Below are positions 7,066 through 7,489 of a stretch of DNA of 7,489 nucleotides, in pieces (the first letter of the stretch is position 1; each line of letters begins with the position of its first letter). The stretch covers positions 1-7,489 of the forward strand of contig CAZOJX010000094.1 of NCBI GenBank assembly GCA_964580255.1. Reading direction: 5' to 3'. Below the pieces are notes generated by a model, which searched no databases, was not told the origin of the DNA, and saw only the letters and a list, made by a program, of their open reading frames with translations. The translations under genes and the position numbers were made by a program. This DNA is from HGM12587 sp964580255 (GTDB lineage: Bacteria > Bacillota > Clostridia > Lachnospirales > Lachnospiraceae).

Positions 7066-7489
7066 CTATTTTTTTGTAATGTAGCCTTTTGCTTTCAATG
7101 TTTCTGCGCAAAGCACTGCACCGCCGGCTGCTCCTCGTACAGTATTGTGAGAAAGACCTACAAATTTGAAATCATAGATGGAATCTTCACGAATACGGCC
7201 AATAGAAACACCCATGCCTTTTTCAAAGTTTACGTCCAACTGCACCTGCGGACGATTATCTTCTTCCATGTATTGAATAAACTGCTTCGGCGCACTTGGG
7301 AGCTCTGCTTCCTGTGGGAATCCTTTGAAGTTTACCAGTTTTTCGATAAGCTGTTCTTTGGTCGGCTTTTTACGGAATTTTACAAATACAGCTGCAGTAT
7401 GACCGTTTAATACCGGAACACGGATACACTGACATGTGATCTTCGGTTCTTCCGCTTTCACGATCACACCATTTTCAATGTGTCCCCAG
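7066..7489 (-). CDS. asd: Aspartate-semialdehyde dehydrogenase, C-terminal part (start outside window)
   Basis: This is the last 140 codons of a gene that runs off the right edge and ends with TAG. The enzyme reduces aspartyl-4-phosphate to aspartate-semialdehyde with NADPH, the branch point to lysine/diaminopimelate, threonine and methionine, in the cytosol. The visible part carries the R-V-P-V-L-N-G-H motif (visible residues 23-30), where the Arg binds substrate and the His is the general acid/base seven residues later, and the closing LSHNTVRGAAGGAVL motif typical of the NADP-binding C-terminal helix. The wording of both motifs fits the archaeal/fungal branch of the family better than the E. 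coli branch. The nucleophilic Cys and the N-terminal Rossmann domain are outside the window. A GTG at 7465-7467 is internal (Val), not the start, since the frame stays open to the edge. A terminator follows 12 bases after the stop, so this gene ends its own transcription unit. Confidence 0.93.
   Translation of the reverse strand, partial: WGHIENGVIVKAEEPKITCQCIRVPVLNGHTAAVFVKFRKKPTKEQLIEKLVNFKGFPQEAELPSAPKQFIQYMEEDNRPQVQLDVNFEKGMGVSIGRIREDSIYDFKFVGLSHNTVRGAAGGAVLCAETLKAKGYITKK

Noticed and set aside
1..7489. CRISPR array, tRNA or rRNA genes, insertion sequence, phage or defence genes
   Set aside because: No regularly spaced repeats, no tRNA-like cloverleaf, no transposase or integrase frame, and almost all the DNA is accounted for by housekeeping genes.

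Overview
The window looks like ordinary chromosomal DNA from a low-to-mid GC Gram-positive anaerobe, most likely a Clostridia of the Lachnospiraceae type. The reasons are a PolC-type replicative polymerase, which is largely confined to Firmicutes and relatives, strong AGGAGG-like ribosome binding sites, a Bacillus-like long ThyA, and family variants of DHFR and ThyA that I associate with that group. The taxonomic call is an inference from protein character, not from a search.

Every convincing gene lies on the minus strand, so the reading order is from high to low coordinates. At the right edge is the 3' end of an aspartate-semialdehyde dehydrogenase gene (asd, 7066-7489, its start outside the window), closed by a clear rho-independent terminator (7009-7053). 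A 137-base gap holds that terminator, a plausible sigma-A-type promoter (6965-6994) and the thyA ribosome binding site. Then comes a tight five-gene run with gaps of only 16, 8, 9 and 21 bases: thyA (6080-6928), dfrA/folA (5569-6063), an ftsW-like SEDS glycosyltransferase (4301-5560), ispG (3218-4291) and polC (1-3196, cut by the left edge after 1065 codons). No terminator or promoter is evident between these genes, so one transcript is the simplest reading.

Functionally the run joins dTMP synthesis (ThyA makes dTMP and dihydrofolate, DHFR recycles the dihydrofolate), septal peptidoglycan polymerisation (FtsW), isoprenoid precursor synthesis (IspG, which feeds undecaprenyl phosphate, the lipid carrier of the cell wall precursor) and DNA replication (PolC, which consumes dTTP). 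It is a growth and division operon, and I do not see a defence system, mobile element, CRISPR array, RNA gene or other hidden novel system. The points worth a second look are modest: an ispG-polC pair placed behind thyA-dfrA-ftsW rather than the usual dxr-rseP; unusual folate-pocket residues in both ThyA and DHFR; stop codons fused into the next gene's ribosome binding site, with a TTG start on ftsW; a nest of competing inverted repeats inside polC; and a symmetric C-tract/hairpin element over the thyA -35 region.
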